DNA of 64,000 nt, from positions 186,001-250,000 of the forward strand of contig NW_022985075.1 in assembly GCF_010015585.1 (NCBI RefSeq), in the 5' to 3' direction. Of the stretch, positions 53,927 through 64,000 are shown piece by piece. A program made the position numbers and the translations under genes. Position 1 is the stretch's first letter. Each line of letters opens with the position of its first letter. This DNA comes from Eremomyces bilateralis CBS 781.70. Its lineage: Eukaryota; Ascomycota; Dothideomycetes; Eremomycetales; Eremomycetaceae. The notes beneath the pieces are model-generated. The model was not told where the DNA came from. It saw only the letters and a list, made by a program, of their open reading frames with translations, and did not search any database.

Positions 53927-54937
53927 ATGACCAAAGGAAGGCATCGTAACAAGGGGAGAGGAGGCGGGCACATCTCCAAACCCAAAAAAGAACCGTTTAC
54001 ACATTTCCTTTGCGTTCCCCTGATCACCGAGTCTTCAAGACCCCAGCTTGTCAAATCTCTAAATCTATTTCGAGAGCAAACCCAGCGGTCATGTGAGAGG
54101 GCCGACACGGATATCAGCAGCGATGTTCAGCAAAATGAGTCGAATGAATCCCCGAAAGGGTGGACGCAAATTCCCTCAGAAGCAATTCGACCCGTTGATA
54201 CCTTGCACCTCACGCTGGGAATGATGACCCTAAAGGACGATGAGCAAATTTCTGAAGCGAAGAACTTCCTGGACGGCTTTCCAATTGGCCATCTATGGTC
54301 CGATCTATTTGGGTCCGCCGAACGTTCAGCATCCGAAGCAGAAGCAAATAGCCCGCCCAATTCTGGAGGGGACCCTCCGTTGGTGGTATCACTTCGCGGA
54401 TTACATGCTATGCAGAAACCGAATGCCACTACAGTCCTCTACGCAGCTCCGTATGACCCAGCGGACCGCCTATATAGATACTGCCAGGCCATCCAAAAGA
54501 AAATGATGGAAGCAGGCCGGATAGCCAACGAAAACCGTCCCTTGAAGTTGCACGCAACGGTGGTCAATACCATTTATGCTCGCAACGGTGGTCGAGCGGG
54601 TGGCAAAGTAGCTTCTCAGGATAGAAGCACAGGCGGGCCAATGGCCAGCAAGAATGAGGATGAAGAACCCGAATCCTCCGCGGAAGTCGATGGGAAACCA
54701 CTAGTGAACACGCAGAAAGACAGCGGGACTCCCAAGTCACGGCACAATCGCCCGATCCAGTTGGATGCAACTGGGTGGATAGAACGATACAAAGACCACG
54801 TGTGGGTGGAAGATATCAGCTTACAGAAGCTCTCCGTCTACAAAATGGGAGCTACAAAAGTTCGTGATGAGGCCGGAAATATTACTCGAGAGTATTACGA
54901 AGAGCTAGCATCGATATCATTGTATCAAGGCCTATGA
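53927..54937 (+). CDS. AKAP7-like 2H phosphoesterase domain protein
   Basis: One exon of 336 residues from MTKGRHRNKGRGGGHISKPK. Residues 20-300 fit the AKAP7 nuclear localisation signal (2H phosphoesterase) domain. FTHFLCVPL opens the fold, the first HxT motif is in VDTLHLTLGMMTL, and the second in LKLHATVVNTIYA. The C-terminus has KDHVWVEDISLQKLSVYKMG. 2H enzymes act on 2',5' or cyclic phosphodiesters of RNA and nucleotides; human relatives are AKAP7 and ASCC1. A Ser/Glu/Lys-rich insert precedes the last part. An in-frame ATG 99 nt upstream (53828) would add a hydrophobic/basic lead, MRHQIWVTLIPSFSARCFLP, that could be a mitochondrial signal. I prefer the second ATG because homologues start with a short basic lead. 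Both His of the two HxT motifs are present. Confidence 0.8.
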   Translation: MTKGRHRNKGRGGGHISKPKKEPFTHFLCVPLITESSRPQLVKSLNLFREQTQRSCERADTDISSDVQQNESNESPKGWTQIPSEAIRPVDTLHLTLGMMTLKDDEQISEAKNFLDGFPIGHLWSDLFGSAERSASEAEANSPPNSGGDPPLVVSLRGLHAMQKPNATTVLYAAPYDPADRLYRYCQAIQKKMMEAGRIANENRPLKLHATVVNTIYARNGGRAGGKVASQDRSTGGPMASKNEDEEPESSAEVDGKPLVNTQKDSGTPKSRHNRPIQLDATGWIERYKDHVWVEDISLQKLSVYKMGATKVRDEAGNITREYYEELASISLYQGL

Positions 54938-55344
54938 GAGTATCCTTTTTGAGCTTGGCCGTGGCTCTCTGATGGACGCATTGGACAGGTACTTTGGTAG
55001 ACCCAACATCCATGAGAATTCGCCATGGCAGCGGGTACGGGATTTGGCTAAGTACCTAGGCAATTCGCGTAAACATACTAGAGGGGAATAGTCCAGTTAG
55101 GCGAACTCATCGAAGTTAATAAGCACTATGTCAGATGGATATGGACCAGAGAATTTTGAATAAGGTTAGTGAATGGTCATGTGGTATTATATCGTAGCTC
55201 CGGATTCTGATATCAAAAACTCTACCGATGGCATGGAGAAGCCGGTTCCTCGATAACGCCATGCTCCCATCCGATGCATCTAATACCCATGTCGCCCGCT
55301 TATGCTCTACGTTTCAGCTAGATCTTCGTACTCAAGGCCCGGAC
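54938..55344. other. Intergenic, no gene seen
   Basis: These 407 bp separate two convergent genes. Nothing is recognised. Confidence 0.5.
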
Positions 55345-56839
55345 CTAGGCTCTCGCAGCTATGAAGCTTAATAAGCTCCCTGCAGTGAGTCCTCCAACCA
55401 AGCACATGCCCATAAACCCACCCGCGGCCTCCCTCTCTTCCACATCAACCCACTCGTTCGCACCAATCATGGAAGATGCTCCGAGGAGGCCATTTGTGAA
55501 CCCAAACGGCAGCTGGATTATCAGCAGGTAGAACGCATCGCTAGCGATCCACGCGCCTCGTCCGTTGATGTTACAGCTTACATACAGCGGAATAAAGACG
55601 ACTCGAGCCAGGGCCAAGACGAAGAGCATGTATGGCCTCGTCACCAGTGGTGTGCGGAGGGCAGTGAACCCGGATGATACGCGGCCAAGGAAATCGCCGA
55701 TATTCCAGACCAAGAAGCCAAGGGGGATGAAAACAGCATTCTGTAATAGCGGGCCGGCTTTTGCTGGATCGGTAACGGAGAATATTTGCTGGGTAAACAC
55801 GGGGAAACACATGGTGATGAGGAAGGTCGTGAAGACCGCGAGGGCCAGCGGCAGAAGCTTTCGGAAGAGCCGGGAGAGAGGAACGTATCTTCGGGACATG
55901 ACCGAAGATGCCATTATGGAGGACGAAAGAGGGTCATGCTCTTCGATCGAGAGGTCATCTCTATCTTCGGAGTGCCGGGTCTGATGTTTACGGTAACGCC
56001 GTAGGTGTTTAATTCTGTGGTGTCGTTTTTGTAAATATCCGAATGCGATCAGCGTGACCAACGAAACACCGGTTGCCGTTAGGAAGTAGGCGAAAGCAGC
56101 GGATGAGGAGCCAGTTCCGACGGTTTCATCCGCATCATCATCTGGAACGGACAATGTAAGAATGATCTGGGCAATCGAGGGAAGCAGTCCCGCAACCCCC
56201 TGCCCCGTCATGATGGCTTGCATGTATTCGTCCCGACCGAAGCTCGAGGCAAATGCAAACGCTCCGTTCTGGCAGAACCCGGAGGCCAGGCTTGCGAAAA
56301 ACACCATGACGATCAGGACACCGAAGTATGCCGACGGGGATATGTTGAGGAACAGCTTCGTCGAGAACGCGAGGAGGGTGAAGACGAGCATGTTGATGAG
56401 GAGGGAGATGACGATACGTCGAGGATATGAGGCTTTCGATTGTATTTTCGAAAGGATGATCATCGTTCCTAAGTTCGTGGCTGTAGACACAGTGAGTTCG
56501 CCCGATTGAAAGTTGGTCAATAGCCAGTCGTTGTCGGCGAAGCGGACTTGCAAGTATGGCCCGGCGGCGAGGAACATGTTCCTATGGAAGTTAGTCCTTG
56601 TTGTGCGGACCTTGGAAATGAGTGCCTCACCAGGCCCATAGCATAGCGATTCCAAGCAAGAAGAATATACTGTAGTCCACCCACGAAAACGGATCTAGAC
56701 CCGTATCGTCTTCATCCACGGACGTGTCCAACACCTCCGACTGACTCCCCATCAGCGGCTCGTACGACTTCCGCCGAGATAGAGCATCATTTAATCGATT
56801 CATGATGCTCCTATATGCTCCAGGCTCCCGATCCGGCAT
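55345..56839 (-). CDS. Equilibrative nucleoside transporter (ENT/SLC29, Fun26-like)
   Basis: Exons 56839-56631 and 56581-55345 give 481 residues. The 49-nt intron restores AMLWAWNMFLAAGPYL, the conserved first membrane span of ENT carriers. About 11 hydrophobic segments follow, including FGVLIVMVFFASLASGFCQN and GAFAFASSFGRDEYMQAIMT with the GQGVAGLLPS motif. A cytosolic loop of about 60 residues (HRIKHLRRYRKHQTRHSEDR) divides the two halves, as in the family. The C-terminal half has FTTFLITMCFPVFTQQIFS, NIGDFLGRVSSG and QLPFGFTNGLLGASSMIGAN. Yeast Fun26 carries nucleosides across the vacuolar membrane; this acid-rich N-terminus suits an internal membrane, but location is inferred. The start is the first ATG in frame. 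Confidence 0.9.
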
Positions 56840-57470
56840 CACAACAGTTGTGGGAAGTCCGGGGAGCCCGAACCTTAATATGACGATCCGATTGATGGGG
56901 GGTGGGGATCGAACGGGTGCGTCAAGATAAGGCCCAGTGTCTTGACCACTTAGGGTTTAGGTGATCATGTCTCAGACATGCGCCTTGCGCCGTGGGCACG
57001 CGGGACAGGCTGCGGGATAGAATGGTGGGTGCGATACGTATGGCTTGCGTTGGTGTTGATTAGATGTAGTTGTGACTGGACTTTGGAGCGTTGAACACGC
57101 GACGCAGGTGGAGTGACGTTCCGGTGCAGGCGCCCCCACAGATTTCATCCCTGTATTAGCGGCCCTTAGGCATTGGATTGGCGGTCTTAGTGATGAACGA
57201 AGATACGGTATCAGCTATCATGGGATGCTTTGGATAAATCAATCGAGTAAAATGGTAGATGCTGTATTGGTACTACTGGGTTTCTATCTTCATATACTAT
57301 AATCTATCCAAAAGAACAAAGCTATTTAACCTTCAAGAGTCCAAAGTTTACCCAAACGCCAGGATATGCCTGATATGCCTCTGCCTATGTAACGCCGAAT
57401 TGATGCATTAAGTTTAAAAAGGTTCGTGGATAGCCTTTTAGCTGACCGTAGCTGGTGGCTCCAACAGCCG
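56840..57470. other. Intergenic, no gene seen
   Basis: These 631 bp contain a perfect 7-bp inverted repeat GTCAAGA/TCTTGAC with a 12-nt loop near 56912-56937. A tRNA T-loop-like string next to it does not fold into a tRNA. Nothing else is seen. Confidence 0.5.
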
Positions 57471-59388
57471 TCAGGCTGGGCGTCGGAACGGATGAGCCTC
57501 AGTATTACTGTTGCAAATTGTTAGAAAGAAGCAGGACTCCCACCCGTTGGCGGTTAACTCACAAGACAAACTCATCAAGGCTGACAATGCTGGGCTCGCT
57601 GAAGATGAGGAAGAAGTACTTCAATGTCTCCGCTGTCCAGAACGACTCGCATGTATCGAGCCGTTCGGGATCATTCACGGTGACGTCCGCAATGGCAGCA
57701 TACGATATGGGAGTCCTCGCAGCCTTTTCGATGGCCTGGAACATCTGCCATGCTTTGTCTTGGAGCCTGCGATCTCCTGTGATTCGGTAAAGGATGAAGA
57801 TCGACTCAATCGCTTCCGGCCTATGACGTATTAGCAAGTCCGAGGATTTGAAAAGGGAGAGGAAGAAGAAAACGCGGTCTCACCTAAGAATGTACCTCTT
57901 GTCCATAACCTCCGTGAATCCTTGGCTGAGTTTGGCCTGAACGACCCAATTCTCGGCGAATGCGACCTTATTTTCGTCATCCTTAGGACCAGCAGCCTTA
58001 TGATTCATATCAAAGATGCCTTTCAGCCACGCCTCCCTTGACCACTCGCAGTCATGCGGATCTTTACAAGGCATGACTCGGAACGTTTCCGGCATGATTC
58101 CAGAGGGCATCGACTCATACGCCCAGATACAACCGTCCACCAACTGGCGAGCAGTGGTGAGCTCCTCAGGCCGAGAGAAGATCTTGGCACCAAGAGCAAC
58201 CATGCCACCCACGAAGCAGGTGAGGTGCTGGCCCTGGGGATCTTGCTTTAGAGCACCGAACGAGCTCTTCCTCACACTTCCGGAGATCAAGATGTCTTGG
58301 TTCCCCGGGGTGAGCGGACGGAAGAAAAGATGCTCTTTCGCGGCCTCGATCGCGAACTCATACATCTGCGCATATTGCTGCGTGGTTCCACCGAGAAGGA
58401 GGTGCTCTTTCGGCAGATATTCGTACAAACTATCTGCCATGCCACCAAGGGTGAAGCTGCGGTCTTCGGTGAATCGTAACTTCTTGGCGTTCAGCGCCAC
58501 GGGCCAAAGTCCAGGGATATGGGTGTCGTTTTGCTGCTCTGCAAGTGCGTCGGTAATCCGCTGTACCGCGTCGTAGTACTTCGGTTCCCCGGTGAGCTGG
58601 GACAAGCGTGTAAATTCGAGGGATAGAGACCCAAGTTCCGCAGCAAGTATGTGTGATTGCGCCGTTTGACCATGGTATCGCTGACCCGCTGCCCAGTCCC
58701 AGCGAGCGAGGGGCATTCGATTGGGCGTATCGAAAGCTCCGTACAAGATGTCGCCCAACTGCCGGGCTTTGTCCAGCAGCAGCGAATATTGCCCTCCGCT
58801 GAGATCATACGCGCTCAAAAGCCCACCAAGATAGCGGATGGTGGTCTCGAAAACATTAAGCGTAGCCAGATTCGATGCGGAAAAATCGATTGTTATCAAC
58901 GCCCGAAGAGAACGCACAAACTCTTCGTGCAAGCCCATGATATATAATGTATCCAGGCTGTCGACTAACGTGGCGCCCCAGCCCCCGAAATCGTTTTTAT
59001 ATTCGCCGGAAAGGGGGCCAACCTCATCTTGCAGCCACGCATGAGCCTTGTAACCCTTCCATGAATGCAAGAAGGCCTTCTTGACCGCGCCCAACCTCTT
59101 TAAACGCTCTTTCGACTGACTTGCCGTCTCCGGTTCGAAATCGTGCTGAATTTTAGGGATCGGAGAGGGCGTGGACGTTGGTAGCTGTATGAGTGACGAC
59201 ACTGGATAGACCTCCGGAAACGTTTGGAAGTGAATTCGCGGTTCTGCTCGCTCGGGGGCCTGTGGCTCTGTTTGCCAAAGACTGCTTGAGAGATCCCATT
59301 GGTCCAAGCGGACAAGCTGGGAGAAGATAAGGAGTCCTGAAACGACAATGAAAAAGACAGCAGCACGCCGACGACCGAAGGGTAGCAT
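57471..59388 (-). CDS. Class I alpha-1,2-mannosidase (GH47), type II membrane protein
   Basis: Exons 59388-57884, 57820-57563 and 57507-57471 give 599 residues. The N-terminus MLPFGRRRAAVFFIVVSGLL is a signal anchor, followed by a Pro/Thr-rich stem to about residue 85. The GH47 barrel has KKAFLHSWKGYKAHAW, DSLDTLYIMGL, LNVFETTIRYLGGLLSAYDL, MADSLYEYLPKEHLLL, HLTCFVGGMVALGA and RYILRPEAIESIFILYRITG. The tiny last exon supplies the conserved end NTEAHPFRRPA with the calcium-binding Thr. The Cys pair (HLTCF and DTCESFW) is retained. GH47 enzymes remove alpha-1,2-mannoses from N-glycans in the ER or Golgi. The anchor and length suit an ER/Golgi mannosidase rather than a secreted one. Which of the two sites applies is uncertain. 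Confidence 0.92.
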
Positions 59389-60256
59389 CTTGGTTCAACG
59401 CCTCGTGTGACCCAAGAATTGCGTAAGATACCTACGTTATACACATAGATTGGAATGAAAGGAACCACTTCTATTGTAGGCCGTCCATTCGGAGCTCTGA
59501 CCGGAGCGATCCCGAGGCAATGGGAGCAAGAGCGACAAGGAACGGAAAGAAATAAGGGGTGACCATCAAGGCTAATACGAAGAACTCAGGAAATCTCGAC
59601 AATATGATATCAATGCGAACTGAAGCAAGGAAAGGTAAATCAATGCTTAAAAATGGCGACTTTGGATAAACTTGAACCGAACCACAAAGGAAGATGGATG
59701 AAACAGGCACAAATAACTGGAGAAATCCTACACCCGCATTGACAGAATTGTGGTGATATTTGTTGATGGGCGTGGCGTCGATAAAGTTGAAAGCACAATG
59801 AGGCAAGGATCCACATGTCACTGACGTACAACTGCCAACTCGAAATACGAAGCGGCAGCAGATGGGGAAAGCCCCGCCCCCTGACTAAATCTAGTTAGGA
59901 TCAGCGTAGGAACACCAACCCTACGTTCTGCCAATCCATCATCACACAATTTATACTAAGGTCGAAAACCAAGTTCTCAAAACATCCAGTGTGCACTGCA
60001 TCGAGTCAAGAGGAGGATGGTCCCGAGACTCCGAGAGCACAGCATATCGAATTGGGATCTTGAGAGCCGAAGTACAGTTTAGTACACAACGCAATCACCG
60101 ACTCGAGAAGCCTCCAGCGATTTAGCAATTCAGCGATTCAGCGTTCTGCGGATCCACGGAAATGGAACACGATTTAAATGTGAGGTAGTTCGAAATTCGC
60201 ATCGTGACATCGGGTGTGTGGGGAGTCTTTGTCGGGCAGCTTGCCTACGGTAGTCG
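59389..60256. other. Intergenic, no gene seen
   Basis: These 868 bp between two divergent genes hold no recognisable gene. A few short repeats of GCGATTTAGCAATTCAGCGAT-like sequence occur near 60115-60145. Confidence 0.5.
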
Positions 60257-61070
60257 ATGGCGGCAATATTGTGAGAGATGAGATACCGCTGGATCTGACC
60301 ATCCTCTAATAAACGCCAGAGTTCTACATTTGCCCGACACTGTAGAGTCGAACCGGCTACAGACAGTCACCGACGCTCTCGTGACCCGTAATGCAACCCC
60401 TACTGGAGCCTGGCATCTGCAACAGTATCTCTTTCGGCGTATACGGAATCCAGCCGATGATCAAAATGCTCGAGTACAGCATATCGTTTCCATGAGCCAC
60501 TTTCCGGATCAAGCGTTCATCTGCATCTCCAGACCGCATCTTGCACAGAATGGCGAAGACAGTGAGGTTGGTACCTTTACCCCGTTGGATCCAGCTTATG
60601 TCAATTCCGCGGCTGTTTTCCTTCCGACACCGCAGATGGACTCTTATATCGGTATGATCAGGCGGCAGTTCGGGCTTCTTTGGGACGCGGGTCCACGTCT
60701 GGCGCTCGCGAATGGATCGACCTGGGAGCTCGACGATTTTACGATTCGGGTCGGAGACCTTCGCCAGACGGCACGCGGATCGAATCAAGAGCATGGTCGA
60801 GGACTGTTGGTTGAGATTTGCCTGTACTCGGAGACCATTGAAGATCGCGAACCTGATCGGAGTATTCCAGCGAATTCGATCATCGAGATACTACGTCATC
60901 AACCGGCCCGTGAGATGACACACCATCAGTTTGCTGCATTGAGGACGGTTGATGAATTCTGGGATTCCTTGGGCATCGCAGGAGCGAGGAAGGCTGGTGG
61001 GATCGCATTAGATGCTCGAGGATACGACGAAATCAGGTTGCTCTGTGATATCTTGCGACTGAGAAGCTGA
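60257..61070 (+). CDS. med20: Mediator subunit Med20 (Srb2-like)
   Basis: Exons 60257-60270 (14 nt) and 60320-61070 give 254 residues. The start reads MAAILVLHLPDTVESNRLQT after joining. The body fits Med20: TPTGAWHLQQYLFRRIR, VQHIVSMSHFPDQAFICIS, VFLPTPQMDSYIGMIRRQFG, WELDDFTIRVGDLRQTARG, GRGLLVEICLYSET and later TVDEFWDSLGIAGARK. Med20 forms the head-module heterodimer with Med18 that touches RNA polymerase II and TFIIB/TBP contacts. The first exon is inferred: a 49-nt intron with GTGAGA and a CAG acceptor gives a phase-correct start, but its peptide is only loosely like the usual MPVTG-type start. The C-terminus ends LLCDILRLRS. Confidence 0.75.
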
Positions 61071-61403
61071 GGCGAAGACCATGTTTATTATACTATGAGC
61101 AATCGGAATATATAGTACTCAAATCCAGAAATGCGAATAATAATCCTCTCTCATTTCATTCGAATATTCGGTTGAGTACCTGTATGATAGTTAGCTCATG
61201 TAGTTTCCGCTGGGTCATCCTCCATACTCCGGCAGGGGTTTCCGCTCCGCACTGTCGGGGGTGGGGCGGAACACGCTTTGAGCTCCGAATTTATTTCAAC
61301 CCAGCACGACAACATTTGAGCTTCCACCATACCTCCATGAAGTCGAATATACTTTCACTCTGAGAAGTCCATCTGCCATTTTCTTTCTCAGAACACACAG
61401 ATA
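61071..61403. other. Intergenic, no gene seen
   Basis: These 333 bp lie between Med20 and CCT8 and hold the CCT8 promoter. Nothing else is recognised. Confidence 0.5.
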
Positions 61404-63171
61404 ATGTCGCTCACCATACCAAATGCTCCCAATGCTGGGCTATTCAAGCCCGGCTACCAGAAGTACAAGGCAACAGAAAGCGGCTCGAATATCGACGGAA
61501 GGCTAACCGTTCTAATAGTTACGACGCCGAAGATGGCGCCGTCATCCGAAACATAGACGCATGCAGAACGATTGCATCAACGGTGCAAACCTCGCTAGGT
61601 CCCTATGGACGGAATAAAATTGTCATCAACCACCTCGCGAAGATGATCCTCACATCCGATGCGGCGACTATATTGCGGGAACTGGAGGTTGTGCACCCAG
61701 CAGCAAAGCTTCTGGTCATGGCAAGCCAGCAGCAAGAGGCGGAGATGGGTGATGCCACTAATATGGTCATTGTATTGGCTGGCGAGCTGTTGAAGAAAGC
61801 CGAAGAACTGATTCGGATGGGTTTGAAAACGAGCGACATTGTTCAAGGATACGAGAAGGCACAGAACCAGGCCTTGAAAATCCTCGAAGGTGAGCGCATC
61901 ATCGTCCGTTGATACCCAGGAACGTCGCTAATATACTGGAAGATCTTGAAATCGACAAGGTAACCGACCTCCGATCCCAAGAGGAGCTCAGCAAAGCCAT
62001 CCGAACCGTTATTGCATCCAAGCAGTCCGGAAACGAAGACCTGCTCGCCGATTTGGTTGCGGAGGCCGTACTTGCCGTCCTGCCCAAGGATCCCATAAAT
62101 TTCAACGTTGACAACGTCCGTGTTGTGAAGATCATGGGAGGGAGTCTCGAACAAAGCAGGGTCGTCAAAGGCATGGTATTCGGTCGTGAACCCGAGGGCA
62201 ATGTCAAGAAGGCCAAGAAGGCCAAAGTCGGAGTCTACACTTGTCCTGTTGACATCAGCCAGACCGAGACAAAGGGGACCGTGTTGCTGCACAACTCAAA
62301 AGAACTCTTGGATTTCACCAAGGGCGAGGAGACGCAGGTTGAAGCCATTGTCAAGGAGCTCTACGATTCCGGTATTCGCGTCGTTATTGCCGGCTCTACG
62401 GTCGGCGAACTTGCGATGCACTACCTGAACCGCTTCGGCATTTTGATCATCAAAATCCTGTCCAAGTTCGAGCTCCGGCGCCTCTGCCGGGTGGTTGGAG
62501 CGACCCCGTTGGCCCGTCTTGGGGCCCCCATGCCTGATGAGATGGGGAGCATCGACATTGTCGAAACCCTCGAGATTGGTGGCGATCGGGTGACGGTCTT
62601 CCGCCAAGAAAACGACCTGACACGAACCGCTACCCTGATCCTTCGTGGTGCGACCCAAAACCATCTCGACGACGTCGAACGCGCGGTCGATGATGGTGTC
62701 AATGTGGTGAAGGCTATCACGAAAGATCCTCGCTTGGTGCCTGGCGCGGGAGCTACAGAAATGCAGCTTGCTGAGAGAATAGGAGCCATTGGCGAGAAAA
62801 CTCCGGGACTGGCTCAGTATGCGATCAAAAAGTATGCTGAAGCATTCGAGGTCATTCCACGGACGCTTGCGGAAAGTGCGGGCTTGGATGCTACGGAGGT
62901 CCTCAGTCGGTTGTACTCTGCCCACGCCTCCAAGGCCGAGGAGGACGACGAAGACTGGACCGTCGGTGTCGATATCGAGAACGAAGATGGAACGGGAACG
63001 CTTGATGCCGCCGATGAGGGCATCTTGGATTTGCTTGTGGCGAAGAGTTGGGCCATCAAGCTTGCGACCGAGGCCGCGCGGACTGTCTTGAGCGTCGACC
63101 AGATCATCGTCGCCAGACAGGCTGGTGGACCTAAGCCGCCGGGACCCAACGCGAATTGGGATGAGGACTAG
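61404..63171 (+). CDS. cct8: T-complex protein 1 subunit theta (CCT8)
   Basis: Exons 61404-61462, 61519-61889 and 61943-63171 give 552 residues, the normal length. The join restores MSLTIPNAPNAGLFKPGYQ and NYDAEDGAVIRNIDACR. ATP-binding motifs include SLGPYGRNK, ILTSDAATILRELE and GDATNMVIVLAGELLKKA; the C-terminal equatorial part has LVPGAGATEMQLA and IENEDGTGTLDAADEGILDL. The apical domain contains FELRRLCRVVGATPLARL. CCT8 is one of eight subunits of the TRiC/CCT ring that folds actin and tubulin in the cytosol. The introns are 56 and 53 nt. The tail GGPKPPGPNANWDED is Pro-rich. All family motifs are present. Confidence 0.95.
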
Positions 63172-63317
63172 ATTGCAGATATGTTCAAGGCATCATCATA
63201 GAGGCGAAAAGGGCGTATACCCACCAACACACTTGGAGTTTATATGGATTGATAGAGCCAATGTATCATGATTTGAGCATACGTCTGGCACGTGCATTTC
63301 CGCCTTAAGATACTGTC

Positions 63318-64000
63318 TCATCCGAACTTGAACGCTACCCCTTCTTTCTTGACCGTGTTCTTTCCTCCACCTGCGTAACCCGTGCCCTCGCTTCTAATCA
63401 GCACAAGACCCGGTTTTCGACCCTTGTCCTTTTTCCGACCCTTTCCATCTTTCCCCTTCTTGCCTTCCTGCTGCTGGCTACTCAGGTCCGCGTCGCAAAC
63501 GTAGCACCTCAGAAGTCCTCCTGATTCACCATTGTGATCCCAGAGGTCCCGCGCCTCCTTGCCCGTCGGATCTACAAACTTTTCGACGCAGGGCTTGCAC
63601 ACAACATGACCACATGGAATGGCTATCATCGCCTTCGCAGCGTTACTGAGCCGCTTCTTACAGCTCGGACACGATGGCGCCGCCTCTCTATCGTTCGATG
63701 TACCGGATTGTGCTTTATCCCTATCGTCCGTTTGGAAATGGACAGGCGTGAGCGTCTTGAGGGAGAACTCATGTTTGGCGTTCGATGCCGAAGCTGGGCA
63801 TATTGCGTGCCATTTACGATCTTTAGTGTCTGGAGCGGCTTCATGTTCGCCACCTCGCACTCGATCGAGCTCATCCGGCGTCTGTGACGGCACCCAGAAG
63901 CTGGGTAGTTGGCTTTTGGCGTTCTTGGCTCGCTTCTCCGCTCTCATCCCCTCCTGTATCCGATTCTGATCTTCTTTTGCGATCCGCAAGAGCTCCGACT
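63318..64000 (-). CDS. NOSIP-like RING/U-box-type protein, C-terminal part (cut by window end)
   Basis: The reverse strand is open from 64000 to the stop at 63318 (about 226 codons; start outside). A charged helix [20 protein letters not shown] is followed by [16 protein letters not shown]. The zinc-type region has [37 protein letters not shown] and CYVCDADLS. The end is a basic [17 protein letters not shown] and the conserved [16 protein letters not shown] with [11 protein letters not shown]. This order and the GTG(Y/F)AGGG end match the NOSIP family, whose human member is an E3 ubiquitin ligase linked to spliceosomes. The N-terminal zinc domain is not visible here. It converges on CCT8. Confidence 0.75.
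   Translation of the reverse strand, partial: SELLRIAKEDQNRIQEGMRAEKRAKNAKSQLPSFWVPSQTPDELDRVRGGEHEAAPDTKDRKWHAICPASASNAKHEFSLKTLTPVHFQTDDRDKAQSGTSNDREAAPSCPSCKKRLSNAAKAMIAIPCGHVVCKPCVEKFVDPTGKEARDLWDHNGESGGLLRCYVCDADLSSQQQEGKKGKDGKGRKKDKGRKPGLVLIRSEGTGYAGGGKNTVKKEGVAFKFG

Noticed and set aside
56880-56970. tRNA gene on the reverse strand, suggested by GTTCGATCCCCA
   Set aside because: The T-stem halves do not pair, no acceptor stem partner for the 3' side exists within 100 nt, and no proper anticodon arm can be drawn.
1-64000. CRISPR arrays, retroviral or LTR elements, Polintons, rRNA genes
   Set aside because: No regular spaced repeats, reverse transcriptase, capsid-like frame, long terminal repeats or rRNA stretches were recognised.

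Overview
The window is a gene-dense stretch of a filamentous ascomycete (Pezizomycotina) chromosome. Genes lie on both strands and carry short introns of about 45-100 nt with GT-AG ends. The repertoire is typical of mould fungi: HbrB-type TORC2 subunit, Dsc3, a HET-domain protein, an MpaB-like oxygenase and a GH47 mannosidase. Resemblance of several proteins to Aspergillus-type versions hints at Eurotiomycetes or a relative, but this is inferred from memory of families, not from a search. Exon joins were worked out by hand from splice signals and reading phase.

Left part (1-31 kb), densely packed: a truncated PEX14-like peroxin divergent from PEX26; a pair of related Cys/His proteins, the first decayed; VPS39; GON7; HbrB; xanthine dehydrogenase; a HET-domain protein; Dsc3; the SNARE Vti1; the INO80 subunit Ies2; a mitochondrial-type AAA ATPase; and Rds3/PHF5A divergent from a pinin-like protein.

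Middle (31-49 kb), looser: a nine-exon epoxide hydrolase, 3.5 kb with no recognisable gene, a zinc polyol dehydrogenase, a complete Fot1/pogo-type DNA transposon (38077-39971) whose right end is 180 bp before the CSN6 start codon, CSN6, a small cysteine-rich protein, and a long disordered protein. Gaps of 0.8, 1.9 and 2.5 kb separate the last three and the next gene.

Right part (49-64 kb), dense again: family X DNA polymerase, MpaB-like oxygenase, AKAP7-like 2H phosphoesterase, equilibrative nucleoside transporter, GH47 alpha-mannosidase, Mediator Med20, chaperonin CCT8, and a NOSIP-like RING protein cut by the window end.

Most genes are unrelated housekeeping genes. Two head-to-head pairs are functionally linked: PEX14-like/PEX26 (peroxisome import) and Rds3/pinin-like (splicing). 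In the second pair both first coding exons are 17 nt and both split a Pro codon as CC|C. No RNA gene, CRISPR array, virus-like element or biosynthetic gene cluster was recognised. I did not find a convincing unknown multi-gene system; the best leads are the splicing-gene pair, the decaying Cys/His paralogue pair and the transposon in the CSN6 promoter.
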